Assembly (NCBI RefSeq): GCF_018613655.1 | Contig: NZ_JAGGPW010000006.1 | Location: 105,109-169,108 of the forward strand | Direction of reading: 5' to 3' | Length of the DNA: 64,000 nucleotides | Origin: Planococcus sp. ISL-109 | GTDB lineage: Bacteria > Bacillota > Bacilli > Bacillales_A > Planococcaceae | Shown: piece by piece, positions 1-9,582 of the stretch | How the letters are laid out: every line of letters starts with the position of its first letter | Numbering within the stretch: position 1 is the stretch's first letter | Program-made: the position numbers and the translations under genes | The notes under the pieces: model-generated | Told to the model about the DNA's origin: nothing | What the model saw: the letters and a program-made list of their open reading frames with translations, nothing else | Database searches by the model: none

Positions 1-955
1 CACCGATAAAGAATTGGTGGACATTTACGTCTTCATAAACCCGGTCCAACCCGAAATACAGCAACATACAGCCGGAAGAAGCTGTAAACTCTTTTTCTTT
101 TTTGGCCGGCACCAGTTCTTTCATGCCGGGAAAATCGCCATTGTAGACAATCGCATCATATGCTTCTATGCCGTCTTTCGTTTCGACTTCCGTTGCGCGG
201 CCATCTTTCTTTAAGATGCGCTTAACGGTTGTGCCAGTCCGAATGTCGGCTTTTCGGGAGCGCAATTCTTCTTCCATCACCGGAATGATGCTTGCATAGC
301 CGCCTTTAACGTAATAGACGCCATGTTCGTGCTCGCTGAACGGCACGAGCGAATACATCGCCGGTGCCCGGTACGGGTCGCCCCCGATATAGAGCGCCTG
401 CAAGGAATAGGCTAGCTGCAAACGCTCATCCCTGAAATAGTTTTCCATCAATCTGTGGACAGACTGTTGGGGTTTGAGCTTCATCAAATTGCGGATATTG
501 CGGAACGTCCAGAAATCCGCCTTACGAACGAAATCATGTTCCAGAAAAGCAGGCTTGCCGATGTCGAAGCGCTTCTGCCCTTCATCCATAAAGCGGATAA
601 AGCCTGCTTTGTCTTGCGGAAATTGCTCTTCAATTTCCTGTAATTGCCGTTCCCGGCCTGGATATTTCGTATACACTTTCCCATCAGTGAAACGGATAGT
701 ATAAAGCGGGTCACATAATAATAATTCGATTTTCCCTGGATCGATTCCTGCCTGCGCAATCAAATCGCGAAACATTTCCGGCAATAAGACAATTGTCGGC
801 CCTTGGTCGATGCAGAACCCGTCACGCTCCACAAACGCCATCCTGCCGCCGAGTTTATGTTCTTTTTCGTAAATAGTGACATCATAGCCTTGTTTCGTTA
901 AATAAAGCGCACCCATCAATCCGCCGATTCCACCGCCGATTATGGCAATTTTCAT
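1..955 (-). CDS. CrtN-type carotenoid desaturase (3' end outside window)
   Basis: FAD-dependent phytoene/diapophytoene desaturase family. The frame is open from an ATG at 955 to the window edge (318 codons), so the C-terminus is missing. The N-terminus has a Rossmann dinucleotide site (IIGGGIGG) followed by GGRM, and further on the DQGPTIVLLP and LQALYIGGDPYRAPAMYS blocks that resemble staphylococcal CrtN. The ATG overlaps the stop of the upstream desaturase (ATGA) and has a GGAGG six bases upstream, so the two genes are translationally coupled in one operon. Role by family: desaturation or oxidation of C30 carotenoid precursors at the membrane. Which of the two paralogues is the diapophytoene desaturase cannot be settled here; a CrtP-like oxygenase role is possible. 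Confidence 0.88.
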   Translation of the reverse strand, partial: MKIAIIGGGIGGLMGALYLTKQGYDVTIYEKEHKLGGRMAFVERDGFCIDQGPTIVLLPEMFRDLIAQAGIDPGKIELLLCDPLYTIRFTDGKVYTKYPGRERQLQEIEEQFPQDKAGFIRFMDEGQKRFDIGKPAFLEHDFVRKADFWTFRNIRNLMKLKPQQSVHRLMENYFRDERLQLAYSLQALYIGGDPYRAPAMYSLVPFSEHEHGVYYVKGGYASIIPVMEEELRSRKADIRTGTTVKRILKKDGRATEVETKDGIEAYDAIVYNGDFPGMKELVPAKKEKEFTASSGCMLLYFGLDRVYEDVNVHQFFIG

Positions 956-2478
956 GCGAATCCCTCCACTTTCGGAAGCGGCCCGATTGGAATCCCCGTT
1001 TTGCCGTCTTGCTTTAGAATGCCGTTCGTTGTAATGCGGGCAGATTCCAAAATAGTCGGCAAACCGCTGCCAGGATGCGTTCCTCCGCCGACCAGCCAGC
1101 AATTGCCGAGCTCTTCGAATTTGTTGTGCGGCCGGAATACCATCATTTGCGATAATTGGTGGCCCAAATTGAATGTTGCCCCCCGGTAAACGGAATAATC
1201 CGATTCCCATCCGAATGGCGTCAATATCTTCTCTACTTCGATGTGGTCGCGTAAGTTTTTAAAATCCGTTTTTTCTTCAATAATATCCAACACCAATTCC
1301 CGGAATGCTTCGTGTTCATTTTCCCAGCCGATATCGCTGAAATTATTCGGCACCGGCGCCAATATGTAAAGCGCGGATTTCCCCTCTGGAGCCAAAGTCG
1401 GATCGGTCACGCTGGCATTCTGCACATAGATTGACGGATCGGCCGACAAAATTCTCGACTTCGTCATTTCTTCTACATTCCTTTTATAATCCTTCGAAAA
1501 GACAATCGTATGGTGCGACAAATCGTATTTCTTGTCGAGCCCTAAATACAGCATGAACGTCGAGCACGAATACTTTTTCTTATCGAGCTTCTCCGGTGTA
1601 TATTTCTTCAAAATGCCAGGCTCCACCAAATGGGTCATTGCATGGGCAAAGTCGCCATTGATGATCACTTCATCCGCCGCTTCCCTGCTGCCATCAAGCA
1701 GATCGACGCCTTTTACCGTGCGCCCTTCCACCCACAATTTCTGTACGCCTTTGCTGGTATGGATACGGCCGCCCATCTCCTCAAACGCTTTCGCCATAGC
1801 TGCGGACAGTTGATTGACGCCGCCGATTGGGTGGTAAATGCCATACGCGTGCTCCATATACGAAAGAATTGTAAACGCACCCGGGCATTCCCAAGGCGAC
1901 ATGCCGAGGTATTTGGACTGGAATGCAAATGCCATTTTCAAACGCTCATCTTTGAAATAACGCGACAACACATCATAGAGCGTCTTGCCGGCTTCTAGTT
2001 CAGGCAATGCCTTGATCACTTTCGGCTGCAATAAATCCGTCATGCGGTCCATTTTTGTCTGCAAGAGCGGCGACAGTGCTTCCAACTTTTTGCCCGTTTC
2101 TTTCATAAAACGCTGATAACCTTCCCCGTCACCTTTGAAATTCTCATCAATTTGTTTTCGCATCGCCTCTGCATCACGCGTCATCACCAAATTCTGATCT
2201 TCGAAGCGCAGCTCATACATTGGGTCAAGTTCGATTGCTTCCATATAATCATGGACATTGCGCCCTGTCGTTTCGAACAATTCTTCCACGAGATACATCA
2301 TGCTCAAGAACGTCGGACCCGTATCAAACGTGAAATCCCCAAGAGTCAAAGCGGAATTTCGCCCTCCGACGCGATCTAGTTTTTCATAAATGTCGACTTG
2401 GTAGCCCTTGCTCGCTAAAAGCATGCCTGCTGCCAAGCCACCCGGCCCCGCTCCAATAATAATCATTCGTTTTTCCAT
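952..2478 (-). CDS. crtN: 4,4'-diapophytoene desaturase-like protein (CrtN family)
   Basis: A 508-residue FAD flavoprotein of the phytoene desaturase family, expected to desaturate the C30 precursor 4,4'-diapophytoene. An N-terminal IIGAGPGGLAAG site (about residues 6-17) and GGR motif bind FAD. A C-terminal block GGGTHPGSGLPTILESA (about 465-481) is the usual second flavin signature. The middle (YSCSTFMLYLGLD, DPSIYVQN, LAPEGKSALYIL) lines up well with S. aureus CrtN as recalled. It is the first gene of an operon with a second desaturase overlapping by 4 bases. The start is ATG with a G-rich SD about eight bases upstream. TGTATA direct repeats lie just upstream (2510-2539) and may bind the B12 photoreceptor regulator encoded at 38.8 kb. 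Substrate assignment is by family only. Confidence 0.88.
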   Translation of the reverse strand: MEKRMIIIGAGPGGLAAGMLLASKGYQVDIYEKLDRVGGRNSALTLGDFTFDTGPTFLSMMYLVEELFETTGRNVHDYMEAIELDPMYELRFEDQNLVMTRDAEAMRKQIDENFKGDGEGYQRFMKETGKKLEALSPLLQTKMDRMTDLLQPKVIKALPELEAGKTLYDVLSRYFKDERLKMAFAFQSKYLGMSPWECPGAFTILSYMEHAYGIYHPIGGVNQLSAAMAKAFEEMGGRIHTSKGVQKLWVEGRTVKGVDLLDGSREAADEVIINGDFAHAMTHLVEPGILKKYTPEKLDKKKYSCSTFMLYLGLDKKYDLSHHTIVFSKDYKRNVEEMTKSRILSADPSIYVQNASVTDPTLAPEGKSALYILAPVPNNFSDIGWENEHEAFRELVLDIIEEKTDFKNLRDHIEVEKILTPFGWESDYSVYRGATFNLGHQLSQMMVFRPHNKFEELGNCWLVGGGTHPGSGLPTILESARITTNGILKQDGKTGIPIGPLPKVEGFA

Positions 2479-2509
2479 TGCGTAAGCCCCCGTTTCGCCC
2501 TATAAAAGT

Positions 2510-2539
2510 TATACATTAACTATACAAACAGTATATACA
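2510..2539 (-). promoter_or_regulatory. Candidate CarH/LitR operator: TGTATA direct repeats upstream of crt operon
   Basis: Read on the minus strand, TGTATA occurs at 2515-2510, 2526-2521 and 2539-2534. The two gene-proximal copies are exactly 11 bp apart and the third is 13 bp further, or TATATA at 11 bp. A TGGAGA / TATAGT pair with a 17-bp spacer overlaps the repeats as a possible sigma-A promoter. CarH/LitR repressors bind tandem repeats of about 11 bp (family knowledge). The same array occurs at the carH-like gene and the RND pump. Binding is inferred. The stretch also contains a TATAC-N5-GTATA dyad (2521-2535), so a TetR-type protein is an alternative. Confidence 0.6.
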
Positions 2540-2654
2540 TATCTCCACTAAAAAACGAATCATTTGACTCTTTAATTGCCGTGTTTTATTCGCTTTTTTG
2601 TTGCGCTGAAAGAGATGAATTTCCGTGTAGCAATACACTTGTTTAGGGTTGAGC

Positions 2655-2989
2655 TTTCGTTCACTGGTGGAGAAATCGCTTCCTTAGTGGGACGTCCTCA
2701 ACAGAAAACCGACTTAGCTCGTTCAGTGGATGTTGAAAATATTTTTCGTATATCCAATTGCCGGGAAAAGTGTGCAATATCGATTGTGGCTATAGAGAGA
2801 TATCTTCGACTCCTTACTAGTGTGAGAGGATGAAGAAACGGTCAATACCTATAAACCTAGAGACGGAGCGGAAGGGGGCGACGCCTGGGGGACCGCGCGG
2901 GACTGGCGAAACAATGGCGGCGCGCTCTTTAGCCGCCTTGGTTCGACGTCCGCCCCTGGAGCGCAATCTCATAGCCCCAGCTATTTAAA
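2655..2989 (+). repeat. Dispersed composite repeat, copy A
   Basis: Gene-free stretch carrying a repeat found four times in the window. Recognisable blocks are GAAATCGCTTCCTTAGT near 2672, AGAGACGGAGCGGAAGGGG near 2860, GACGCCTGGGGGACCGCGCG near 2880, CCTTGGTTCGACG near 2936 and GGAGCGCAATCTCATAGC near 2957. The middle is GC-rich and able to fold, unlike its AT-rich surroundings. Short reading frames here (for example 2576-2833) have no family signature and are not called. Confidence 0.8.
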
Positions 2990-3067
2990 GATGAAAAATG
3001 TAAGACATCTTTTCTGACTCACTGTTTTATAAGAGGACAAATAAACGATCACTTGTTTTAAGACACA

Positions 3068-3095
3068 AAAAAACCGGCTTATAGGCCGGTTTTTG
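3068..3095 (-). terminator. Terminator of LysM-3D gene
   Basis: ACCGGC stem with a six-base loop, followed by a run of T on the minus strand, directly after the stop at 3097. Confidence 0.85.
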
Positions 3096-3096
3096 C

Positions 3097-3666
3097 TTAT
3101 TTCAAGATTTTAATTTTTACGTTTTTGCGTCCCCATTTGAGCGCCTGGCTTTGAGTCGGGATAAAGACATCAATCTTATTGCCTTTGATTGCGCCGCCCG
3201 TATCCCCGGCCACCGCATAGCCATAACCTTCCACCCATACTTTAGTGCCGAGCTTGATGACTTTCGGGTCAACCGCGATCACTTTAAGCCCCGGATTTTT
3301 CTTTAAGTTGATGCCTGTTCTCGTAATCCCTGAGCAGCCTTTGCATGAAGCCGTATAGGCAGTCGCTGAAACGGTAAATTCTTTCGCTACCGTGCCATTG
3401 GCTGAACGGGAAGGCGTCGGCTTGGAAGCCGCTACTGGCTTCGCGGACGATTTCTTCAGCTTTAGTTTTTGTTTTGGATGAATTAGATTGGATTTTAAAC
3501 CGTTCCATGTTTTCAAGTTGGTAACGGATACTTTTGTTTGTTGAGAAATTTTGTAAAGGGTATCTCCGCTTTTTACCGTGTATACGTCAGATGCTGCAGA
3601 AGTGGTAAGTGAAGTGCCGAGTAATAAAAACAATGCCATGCCCAAAGCCGCCATTAATTTTTTCAA
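3097..3666 (-). CDS. Secreted LysM and 3D-domain cell-wall protein (YocH-like)
   Basis: A 189-residue exported protein. Residues 1-25 form a signal peptide (MKKLMAALGMALFLLLG...TSAASA-type cleavage). Residues 27-70 are one LysM peptidoglycan-binding repeat (YTVKSGDTLYKISQQT). After a Pro/Ser/Lys linker, residues 97-189 form a 3D domain with its three aspartates visible in AVDPKV, GDTGG and KIDVF. Such proteins are wall-associated muralytic or stationary-phase factors; B. subtilis YocH has the same order. A WalR-like box lies about 90 bases upstream (3753-3769), matching WalRK control of wall hydrolases in Bacillales. The gene is monocistronic with its own terminator. Confidence 0.88.
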   Translation of the reverse strand: MKKLMAALGMALFLLLGTSLTTSAASDVYTVKSGDTLYKISQQTKVSVTNLKTWNGLKSNLIHPKQKLKLKKSSAKPVAASKPTPSRSANGTVAKEFTVSATAYTASCKGCSGITRTGINLKKNPGLKVIAVDPKVIKLGTKVWVEGYGYAVAGDTGGAIKGNKIDVFIPTQSQALKWGRKNVKIKILK

Positions 3667-3752
3667 GTTCCTATCCCCTTTGCGTATTGGTTGATTACCT
3701 TTATGTCCAAGATGCTGTAAGCTTGTTAGTAAAATTAAAATAGCACGCCAAG

Positions 3753-3769
3753 GTTACAGTTGTGTGACA
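3753..3769 (-). promoter_or_regulatory. WalR-like box
   Basis: On the minus strand the site reads TGTCAC-N5-TGTAAC against the WalR consensus TGTWAH-N5-TGTWAH: one mismatch in the first half and none in the second. It lies about 90 bases upstream of the LysM-3D start, a typical WalRK target class. Confidence 0.55.
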
Positions 3770-3894
3770 GCATTGGGCACATTTGATTACAATTCAGCAT
3801 TTTTTCGTGACAAAAAAACTTATGTCATCAAATCACAATTTCTTTCCACCCATTCCATCCCGCCTACAAACGCCTAAACGCTCGTTTCCAATGC

Positions 3895-3938
3895 AAAAAA
3901 CGGCCTCTCAGAAGCATGTCTGCTTCCGAAAGGCCGTT
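3895..3938 (-). terminator. Terminator of dbpA
   Basis: AACGGCCT...AGGCCGTT stem with an inner GAAGCA/TGCTTC helix, followed by T6 on the minus strand at the dbpA stop. Confidence 0.8.
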
Positions 3939-3941
3939 CTG

Positions 3942-5387
3942 TTATTTTCGGGCTTTATGGACTTTCAAGGTTTTGCCTTTGACGGTTTTGTCTTTCATCG
4001 CCTTCAATACGAGCGTACCTTTGCCGTTCAGAATGTCGATATACGTGACACCGTCCTGAATTTTGATGATGCCGATATCTTCTGCGGTGATTCCTGGTAT
4101 GCTCGTCAGCGTGCCGACAAAATCAATAGCGCGGAGCTTTTTCTTTTTGCCGCCATTAAAATAAATCTTCATGATGTCTTGATTGAGCGCTGCCGCTTTA
4201 TGTTTCTTCGGTTTTTGGCGGCTCTCGATTTTTTCTGAAAACGCCGGTTTAGCCAAAGCGATCTGCTCTCTTGATGGCCTTTCCACTTGCGGAATATCAA
4301 ACCCTAAATAGTCTTCTGTCTCTTTCAGGAATTTGTCTTCAAACGGCGTGATAAATGAAATTGCTTTGCCGCTTTTTCCTGCACGTCCCGTGCGTCCTGC
4401 CCGGTGGACATAGCTTTCTTTCTCCAGCGGAAAATCGTAATTGATGACATGGGTAATGCCATCGATATCGATGCCGCGTGCCGCAACGTCTGTCGCGACC
4501 AAATAACGGAACTCGCCGCGCCGGAAATCATCCATGACGCCGAAACGGTCTTCCTGGGTCATGCCGCCGTGCAATTGATCGCTCGTATAAAATAGCCGTT
4601 CGAGCCCTTCTGATACGGCATCGACTTGGTCTTTCGTGCGGCAGAAAATAATACAGCTGTCCGGGTTTTCGACGACCGTCACATCGCGCAGCAATTGGAA
4701 TTTCTCTTGCTCCTTAACGATATAGAGCGAATGCTCAATCCGTTCTTCCAACGTGTCGGCTGCCTGAATCCCGATATAGCGCGGAGAGCGCATGAAATCA
4801 CGCTGCAACTTCTCCAAGTGTCCTGGGAACGTTGCCGAGAACAGCATTGTCGTCCGCTCTTTGGGAAGCTGTTTGATGATCGACTCGACTTGTTCGATAA
4901 AGCCCATATTGAGCATTTCGTCCGCTTCGTCGAGCACCAAATACTCGATTTTATCGAGCTGCAATGTACCTTTCTCGATATGATCGAGCACACGCCCTGG
5001 AGTGCCGACGACGATATGGCATTTTTGCTTGAGTTCCGCTTTTTGATACGCAAACGGATGCTTGCCGTAAATGGCAGCTGCCTTGATGCGCTTGAAGCGG
5101 CCGATATGGGTGATGTCTTCTTTCACTTGGTCGGCGAGTTCGCGCGTCGGGGTCAATACGAGCGCCTGGGGCTTGTTTTCTTCCCAATCGACGAGCTCAC
5201 AAAGCGGGATGCCGAATGCAGCCGTCTTGCCGCTGCCGGTTTGTGATTTGACGGTCAAGTCGTGTTTTTCGAGAGCTGCCGGGATGACTTGCTGCTGCAC
5301 TTCGGTCGGTTCTTGGTAGCCCAGGCCTTCAAGCGCTTTTACGATAGGTTCGCTGAGCCCGTAAGCTTTAAATTGATTTGTGTTCAT
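3942..5387 (-). CDS. dbpA: ATP-dependent RNA helicase DbpA
   Basis: DEAD-box RNA helicase of 481 residues, expected to act on 23S rRNA during 50S assembly. The two RecA-like domains show the Q motif, SQTGSGKT (motif I), PTRELA, TPGR, DEAD, SAT and [10 protein letters not shown] (motif VI). The last 75 residues or so are a DbpA RNA-binding domain ([16 protein letters not shown]..., VHKARK end), which separates DbpA/YxiN from generic CshA types. I chose the ATG at 5387 because AAGGAG sits seven bases upstream. An in-frame ATG at 5408 would add seven residues without a good SD. No operon partner is evident. Confidence 0.93.
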   Translation of the reverse strand: MNTNQFKAYGLSEPIVKALEGLGYQEPTEVQQQVIPAALEKHDLTVKSQTGSGKTAAFGIPLCELVDWEENKPQALVLTPTRELADQVKEDITHIGRFKRIKAAAIYGKHPFAYQKAELKQKCHIVVGTPGRVLDHIEKGTLQLDKIEYLVLDEADEMLNMGFIEQVESIIKQLPKERTTMLFSATFPGHLEKLQRDFMRSPRYIGIQAADTLEERIEHSLYIVKEQEKFQLLRDVTVVENPDSCIIFCRTKDQVDAVSEGLERLFYTSDQLHGGMTQEDRFGVMDDFRRGEFRYLVATDVAARGIDIDGITHVINYDFPLEKESYVHRAGRTGRAGKSGKAISFITPFEDKFLKETEDYLGFDIPQVERPSREQIALAKPAFSEKIESRQKPKKHKAAALNQDIMKIYFNGGKKKKLRAIDFVGTLTSIPGITAEDIGIIKIQDGVTYIDILNGKGTLVLKAMKDKTVKGKTLKVHKARK

Positions 5388-5469
5388 AGTTTCTCCTTCT
5401 CCGTTCATCTGTCTTATCCTTTCATTATGGCACGGATCGGGCGGTTTTGCAGTTAAGCGATTATTGGCA

Positions 5470-7341
5470 TTATTGGTCGAGCAGGCTTACCGATACTTTC
5501 ACATCAAGTGATTGGCTGCCACCTCTGTATACGCCTTGAACCGGGCTGACATCATTATAATCACGGCCGGCGCCGACGCGGATATGATTTTCCAGTGCTT
5601 CGACATTATTCGTCGGATCGAGGCCGACCCAGCCGATGCCAGGCACCATGACTTCAACCCACGCATGGCTCGCTGCATCGCCGACAAGCGCGGAATCTTC
5701 ACCGACGTATAAATAGCCGCTGACGTAGCGGGCCGGGATATGCTTGCTGCGCAAGATGCCCAGCATGACGTGCGTAATGTCCTGGCATACGCCTTTTTTC
5801 AGATCAAACGATTCGCTCGCTTTTGTCGTAACGGTGGTCGAGTCACCGTCATAAGTGAAATGATCGAATAAGTATTCCATCACATCTATCGAGTATTGAA
5901 CCGGATTGGTCATCACCCCAAGTTCACGGTCGACCAGTTCCATCTGCTCCGGCAGGATGTACGTATAGGCGGTATTACTTAAATACGCCATGTAATGCTC
6001 GGCGAACAATTGGGAGTGGAAGATGATATTCATTTCCCGCGAATAATCGATGCGGTGGATGAACGGGCTTTTCTGGATGCTGACGATGGACGTCGCCTTC
6101 ACTTCCAGATGCTGATGGTGCTCAGCAATAAAGAAGGTCTCGACGTTGTTGCCGAATATATCCACATGATCTGTCGTCAGTGTCGCCGGGGTAATATCCG
6201 CACGGTACGACAACAGGCGCTGGCATTCATCGGTTCTTGGCTTCAGCCGGATGGTATTCATGCTTTGGTCGACGATCGTTTCATATTCAAAAATATTAGT
6301 ATGTTCGATTTTGTATTTCATAGAAGTTATTCCTTTCGTTTCCATCCCTTGGGATTGGAAGGCCACAGCCGTCTCCGCTTCCGGATCGGTCAGATAGTAT
6401 GTGCTTGAGAAAATTCTGCTGATGTCATTGCAGCCATCCTGAAAACGATTTAAGAAATGCATCAATTCATCGGAATCGAGCGATTCAATATCTGTTTCAT
6501 TGAACGAGGTCCGCACTTCATCTAACTTGGCATACAACTCCCATGAATAATGCGACACTTTGCCTCCTTCGAGTTCTTCCACTGCATCCCTTACGTGGTC
6601 AAGGCAATAGCGGATCGACCTTGGAAAACTCTTATCGGAAATGAGGAAGTCCAGTACTTTTTTCGGTTCCATGCGCGGTGGATTGTTTTGCAGATAAGCG
6701 CTGTAGCCGTTGGTCATCCGCAGCGCCGCCAGCCAGAAATAATAATCATCTGTATTTTCTTTCCGGAACCGCTCATGCGTCCGTTCACAGACTACGTTTA
6801 AAATGCGGGCCGTCTTTTCTGCCCGTTCGAGCCATTTGCCGATCTTGATCATTTGATACGCCACACCGCGGGACATCGAAGACTCGACAATCCCTTGAGA
6901 GATAAGCGAAGTCGTTTTCACTTCCTCCAAAAATTTCTTCATTTCACTGACCGTGCTATTTTCCAAATCGATATCCTGTAGATTCAAATACGCACGGTTC
7001 CACGTTTCCCAGTAATCATCCGGAATATGATCACGGCTGATACGGGCGTTTTCCCGGACAACCATCGCGCAACTTGCGACCGAATTGGAGTTTTCACTAG
7101 CGACCGCCAGATGCTGCACAAGTTCAGCTTCTTCGTATTTCGGGTTTTGTTTGATTTCACGCATCGTCTCCGTGGAATCGCAAATCTCGAAAATCAGCCT
7201 CCAATCCGAATCGCGCACCAGTTCTTCATCAGCCGCTTCAATCATCTGCAGCAATTGCACATCGAGGATGCGTGCGTTGTTCTCCGCCCGCTCGACGTTT
7301 CGTGACATCCAATACAATGAATTCGCAACACGGCTTAACAT
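5470..7341 (-). CDS. Alpha-E domain / transglutaminase fusion protein
   Basis: A 623-residue fusion. Residues 1-340 or so are an alpha-E (DUF403) all-helical domain starting [20 protein letters not shown]. Residues 341-623 are a bacterial transglutaminase-like cysteine protease/peptidase with its N-terminal beta domain. The catalytic triad is visible as C519 ([10 protein letters not shown]), H559 (ASHAWVEV) and D575 (GLDPTN). The two modules are usually separate neighbouring genes. Here an SD-like AAAGGAA stands nine bases before M341 (6321), as if two genes had merged, so internal initiation is possible. The start directly abuts the stop of the ATP-grasp gene (TAGATG), indicating an operon. 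The cluster is predicted to make or break peptide bonds on an unknown substrate. Confidence 0.9.
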   Translation of the reverse strand: MLSRVANSLYWMSRNVERAENNARILDVQLLQMIEAADEELVRDSDWRLIFEICDSTETMREIKQNPKYEEAELVQHLAVASENSNSVASCAMVVRENARISRDHIPDDYWETWNRAYLNLQDIDLENSTVSEMKKFLEEVKTTSLISQGIVESSMSRGVAYQMIKIGKWLERAEKTARILNVVCERTHERFRKENTDDYYFWLAALRMTNGYSAYLQNNPPRMEPKKVLDFLISDKSFPRSIRYCLDHVRDAVEELEGGKVSHYSWELYAKLDEVRTSFNETDIESLDSDELMHFLNRFQDGCNDISRIFSSTYYLTDPEAETAVAFQSQGMETKGITSMKYKIEHTNIFEYETIVDQSMNTIRLKPRTDECQRLLSYRADITPATLTTDHVDIFGNNVETFFIAEHHQHLEVKATSIVSIQKSPFIHRIDYSREMNIIFHSQLFAEHYMAYLSNTAYTYILPEQMELVDRELGVMTNPVQYSIDVMEYLFDHFTYDGDSTTVTTKASESFDLKKGVCQDITHVMLGILRSKHIPARYVSGYLYVGEDSALVGDAASHAWVEVMVPGIGWVGLDPTNNVEALENHIRVGAGRDYNDVSPVQGVYRGGSQSLDVKVSVSLLDQ

Positions 7342-8820
7342 CTACGCATCCTCCCTTTCGTCTTTCTTCTTGAACACCCATGTATCTTTTCCGCCTCCGC
7401 CTTGTGACGAGTTGACGACGAGCGAACCTTCCTTGAGTGCGACACGCGACAAGCCTCCTGGAAGGACATGTGTCGTCTTGCCTCTCATGACGAATACGCG
7501 AAGATCGACATGGCAAGGATAAAACTGATTTCCCTGATAGGCCGGTGCGCGTGACAACTTGATCGTCGGCTGAGCAATATATTGATGGGGCGCTTCAAGG
7601 ATCTTTCCCCTGAACTCTTCGATCAGTTCTTTGGATGCATGGGGTCCGATGAGCATGTCATAGCCGCCGGATGCGCCGACATTTTTCACAACGAGCTCAT
7701 CCAACCGCTCCAGTACCCACTCCCGCTCTTCCGGTTTATCAAGCAAATAAGTTTTGACATTATCGATGATCGGCTCTTCCCCTAAGTAATAACGGATCAT
7801 TTCCGGCACATACGCATAGATCGCTTTATCGTCCGCGACTCCGTTGCCGACCGCATTCAAGATGGCGACGTTGCCTTTATGGTAAGCTTCCATCAATCCA
7901 CGGACACCAAGCGCCGAATCTTCCCGGAATGCTTCAGGATCAAGGAAGTCATCGTCAATGCGCCGGTAAATGATGTCGACACGCCTCAGCCCACGGATTG
8001 ATTTCATGTACACGATATTATTGCGGACGACCAGATCGCGCCCTTCCACTAAATCCATGCCCATTTGCTGCGCTAAAAAGACATGGTCATAATAAGCTGA
8101 ATTGTACATGCCTGGCGTCAAAAGAACCGCTAGCGGTTTGTCCTTCACCTTTACCGGGGCATGGTCCAAAATAGCATCGTGCAAAAAACTCATTTGATGT
8201 TCGAGCGTCTGTACCGAGTGGTTAACAAAAAACTCTGGATACACTTGGCGCATGACATAGCGGTTTTGGTACACATAAGACAATCCGGACGGGTTGCGCA
8301 AATTATCTTCCAGTACATGGTATTTGCCGTGTTCATCACGGATCAAATCGATGCCCGCCAGGAAAATATGATTGCTGAGCGGAATCTTGATGCCTTTCAT
8401 CTGCTTGCCGTAATAATATGGATTATCTTCCACTAAATACCGCGGGACAATTCCAGCTTCAATAATCGTTTGCTTATCGTAGACATCCTCTAAAAAGCGG
8501 TTGAGTGCTTCTACCCGCTGTATCATGCCTTTCTCTACAACTTCCCACTCTTCAGGCGGAATGATAATCGGCACAAAATCGAACGGCATCGTCCGTTCAG
8601 TCCCAACATTATTATGGTAAACCGTAAACGTAATGCCTTGTCGGAGAAACGACAATTGCGCCGTTTCATGCTTTTCCCGCAACTCATCGTCTGAAAATCG
8701 CTTGAGCACTTCATGGAATGTTTCGTAATGGGCTTTCGGTTTTCCTTCAGGCGTAAACATCTCGTCAAAAAAAGGATTAGTACTGTAGTTACTGAACACG
8801 TGGCCGAACCCCCTTGTCAT
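7342..8820 (-). CDS. Circularly permuted ATP-grasp protein (type 2)
   Basis: Member of the circularly permuted ATP-grasp family (DUF404/DUF407), 492 residues from the chosen start MTRGFGHVFSN. Family features are NPFFDEMFTPEGKPKAHY near the N-terminus, the LEDNLRNPSGLSY segment, DIIYRRIDDDFLDPE and VKNVGASGGYDMLIGP. Such enzymes are predicted carboxylate-amine ligases that work with alpha-E and transglutaminase proteins, as encoded directly downstream. The frame extends to 8907, but that ATG lies within the upstream gene's terminator hairpin (8883-8912), so the start at 8820 is preferred even though its SD (GGCGG) is weak. Confidence 0.85.
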   Translation of the reverse strand: MTRGFGHVFSNYSTNPFFDEMFTPEGKPKAHYETFHEVLKRFSDDELREKHETAQLSFLRQGITFTVYHNNVGTERTMPFDFVPIIIPPEEWEVVEKGMIQRVEALNRFLEDVYDKQTIIEAGIVPRYLVEDNPYYYGKQMKGIKIPLSNHIFLAGIDLIRDEHGKYHVLEDNLRNPSGLSYVYQNRYVMRQVYPEFFVNHSVQTLEHQMSFLHDAILDHAPVKVKDKPLAVLLTPGMYNSAYYDHVFLAQQMGMDLVEGRDLVVRNNIVYMKSIRGLRRVDIIYRRIDDDFLDPEAFREDSALGVRGLMEAYHKGNVAILNAVGNGVADDKAIYAYVPEMIRYYLGEEPIIDNVKTYLLDKPEEREWVLERLDELVVKNVGASGGYDMLIGPHASKELIEEFRGKILEAPHQYIAQPTIKLSRAPAYQGNQFYPCHVDLRVFVMRGKTTHVLPGGLSRVALKEGSLVVNSSQGGGGKDTWVFKKKDEREDA

Positions 8821-8882
8821 AATACCGCCAGCAATCTCTGATGTTCTAAAAGGTATGAATTTTCTGTCTACTGGAGGGAAAG

Positions 8883-8912
8883 AAAAAGCTATGCCCTTAC
8901 TCGGCATAGCTT
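8883..8912. terminator. Bidirectional-type terminator after YtxH gene
   Basis: AAGCTATGCC/GGCATAGCTT stem with T5 on the minus strand; it ends the YtxH-like gene and separates it from the ATP-grasp operon. Confidence 0.75.
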
Positions 8913-8936
8913 CTCTTTATTCTATTATAACCGAAG

Positions 8937-9458
8937 TTATTTTTTGAATGTTCCATCATTTGAAGATTTGTCAGCAGAAACATCATTTCCCAAATTCTTT
9001 TTCAATGATTCGCTGTAGGAAGTGCTGCCGCCGTGAACACCGCCGCTTGGCTTGCCCGCATCAGAGGATGCACTGTCTTTTGAAGAAGCGTCCTTGGTCG
9101 TTGAGGAATCCGTATTTTTTGTCTTGCCGACTTCATCCTGGACAGTTTTGTTCGCTTTATCAAGTGCATCTTTTTCCTTGTCCATCATTTGCTGCTGCTT
9201 TTCAATCGTTGTTTTTACCGTTTCGACTGCTTTGTCGATATGCGGCTTCACTTTATCGACCATGCCACCTGACTGCTCATTAAAGCGGTCCAGGTTCTTT
9301 TTGATGTTTTCTTTAATGTCGGCTGTGCTCGTTGATGAGCCGCCAGTACTTTGCGTGCTGCCTGTTTCCGATTTCTTTTGGGTCAATGCTGCACCAATTG
9401 CTGCACCAACTCCAAGTAGTACGAGTTTACTGAAAAATCCACCTGATTTTCGTGCCAT
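8937..9458 (-). CDS. YtxH-like general stress protein
   Basis: A 173-residue protein starting MARKSGGFFSKLVLLGVGAA. It has one short Gly/Ala hydrophobic segment (about residues 8-26), as in YtxH proteins. A Lys/Gln-rich helical region (about 45-115) and a Ser/Asp/Lys low-complexity tail follow. Family members are membrane-tethered stress proteins without known catalysis. The SD is GAGGAGGAG about eight bases upstream. GTTTGA with GTCTAT at a 15-base spacing lies upstream and is only a poor sigma-B match. Function unknown. Confidence 0.75.
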   Translation of the reverse strand: MARKSGGFFSKLVLLGVGAAIGAALTQKKSETGSTQSTGGSSTSTADIKENIKKNLDRFNEQSGGMVDKVKPHIDKAVETVKTTIEKQQQMMDKEKDALDKANKTVQDEVGKTKNTDSSTTKDASSKDSASSDAGKPSGGVHGGSTSYSESLKKNLGNDVSADKSSNDGTFKK

Positions 9459-9548
9459 TTCACAATCTCCTCCTCGATTTTATAAATCTCCGTGTAAGTA
9501 AGTATAGACGGATTTGCCTATTTTCAAACATCATTATCCTAAAATGGA

Positions 9549-9582
9549 AAAAGGATGCTCGCATGAATACGAACATCCTTTT
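9549..9582 (-). terminator. Terminator of HD-GYP gene
   Basis: AAAAGGATG/CATCCTTTT stem with a 16-base loop overlapping the gene end. Confidence 0.7.

Noticed and set aside
2576..2833. 85-codon open frame
   Set aside because: It lies inside repeat copy A, has no SD and no protein signature.
4626..5246. 206-codon plus-strand frame opposite dbpA
   Set aside because: Mirror frame of a conserved helicase gene, no SD and no family features.
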